Source of the DNA: Bradyrhizobium jicamae
Lineage (GTDB): Bacteria > Pseudomonadota > Alphaproteobacteria > Rhizobiales > Xanthobacteraceae
Reading direction: 5' to 3'
NCBI RefSeq assembly: GCF_001440395.1
Contig: NZ_LLXZ01000215.1
Span: 114,697-178,696, forward strand
DNA: 64,000 nt
The notes under the pieces are model-generated. The model made no database searches. It saw only the letters and a program-made list of their open reading frames with translations, and was not told where the DNA came from. This document shows, piece by piece, positions 63,813-64,000 of the stretch. The position numbers and the translations under genes were made by a program. Every line of letters starts with the position of its first letter. Positions within the stretch are counted from its first letter, which is position 1.

Positions 63813-64000
63813 TCGCTCCCCGACGCGCTGAACATCCTGCGCGTGGCGTCCGTTCTGGCGGTCGCGCTCATCGTGCTGGACTACGCGTTTATCTTCGGGG
63901 TATCGAACGGCAAGGCGCCGGTGCTGTTCGGCCGCATCACCATTGTTCTCTACTGGTTTCTCCAGATATTCGCGCTGAGCGCGCTCCGTTTCGGCTACCG
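63588..64000 (+). CDS. CapD/WbpM-like polysaccharide biosynthesis protein, N-terminal part
   Basis: The frame from ATG 63588 is open for 137 codons and runs off the window. It starts MAPLSQLTRRNFLIAAHDAL, then shows four hydrophobic segments (ALALLASFYLRF, LLLRILPLFVIFSVVICYVF, ILRVASVLAVALIVLDYAF, ITIVLYWFLQIFALSALRF). This is the membrane domain of the large NDP-sugar 4,6-dehydratase/epimerase family that acts in O-antigen or capsule synthesis. The catalytic Rossmann domain would lie beyond 64000. Confidence 0.82.
   Translation, partial: MAPLSQLTRRNFLIAAHDALATALALLASFYLRFEGGEAFYARLPLLLRILPLFVIFSVVICYVFNLTTTKWRFISLPDALNILRVASVLAVALIVLDYAFIFGVSNGKAPVLFGRITIVLYWFLQIFALSALRFGY

Overview
The window looks like chromosome of a soil or root-associated alphaproteobacterium, most likely Bradyrhizobium or a close relative. 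This rests on high GC, dense gene packing with many 4-base ATGA/GTGA overlaps, a large number of solute-binding-protein transporters (ABC, TRAP, tripartite tricarboxylate), several molybdenum hydroxylases, and short palindromic intergenic repeats of a kind I associate with Bradyrhizobium. No rRNA, tRNA or CRISPR array was seen.

Layout. 0-7.9 kb: a crotonase, a frameshifted zinc alcohol dehydrogenase, a four-gene ABC importer coupled to a phosphodiesterase, and an orphan Bug-type binding protein. 7.9-13.2 kb: a small exported protein, a frameshifted cyclase/ATPase/TPR regulator, a small orphan protein ending in a clear terminator, and a Crp/Fnr regulator. 13.2-17.9 kb: a complete branched-chain amino-acid-type importer (livKHMGF). 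18.1-22.6 kb: GntR regulator, TRAP transporter and a cyclase-family hydrolase in one unit. 22.7-27.0 kb: first molybdenum hydroxylase (ModA-like, large and small subunits) plus a Bug protein. 27.1-38.5 kb: a long forward unit with an unknown exported protein, a second molybdenum hydroxylase with di-haem cytochrome c, a Tat-exported binding protein, MmgE/PrpD, an SDR lacking its tyrosine, a DMSO-reductase-family enzyme and a crotonase. 38.6-43.2 kb: a decayed accessory segment with a recombinase fragment, truncated pabB, frameshifted pabA, and a LysR/SDR pair. 43.2-51 kb: a 2-hydroxyacid/glyoxylate module with HbpS/GlcG-like protein, fused FAD/FeS dehydrogenase, GntR regulator with a palindromic operator, and two tandem class V aminotransferases. 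51-52.7 kb: small genes and remnants, and a collagen-like lipoprotein. 52.9-58.8 kb: tctC, class II aldolase, mtnP, mtnA, tctB and tctA, a probable nucleoside-salvage (DHAP shunt) cluster with its own transporter. 58.9-60.5 kb: a radical SAM/SPASM enzyme and a precursor peptide carrying five F-x-R motifs, a candidate cyclophane RiPP. 60.6-64 kb: an unknown gene, an AroQ-like dehydroquinase, and an O-antigen-ligase-like gene lying between two direct copies of the start of a CapD/WbpM-like gene that runs off the window.

The most interesting system is the precursor plus radical SAM pair at 58940-60472. The mtnP/mtnA/aldolase/TctCBA cluster next to it is the second. It may salvage 5'-deoxyadenosine or methylthioadenosine, and 5'-deoxyadenosine is the by-product of radical SAM chemistry. 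Three otherwise intact genes (alcohol dehydrogenase, cyclase/ATPase, molybdenum hydroxylase large subunit) are each broken by what looks like one missing G, so they may be sequencing errors and not true pseudogenes.
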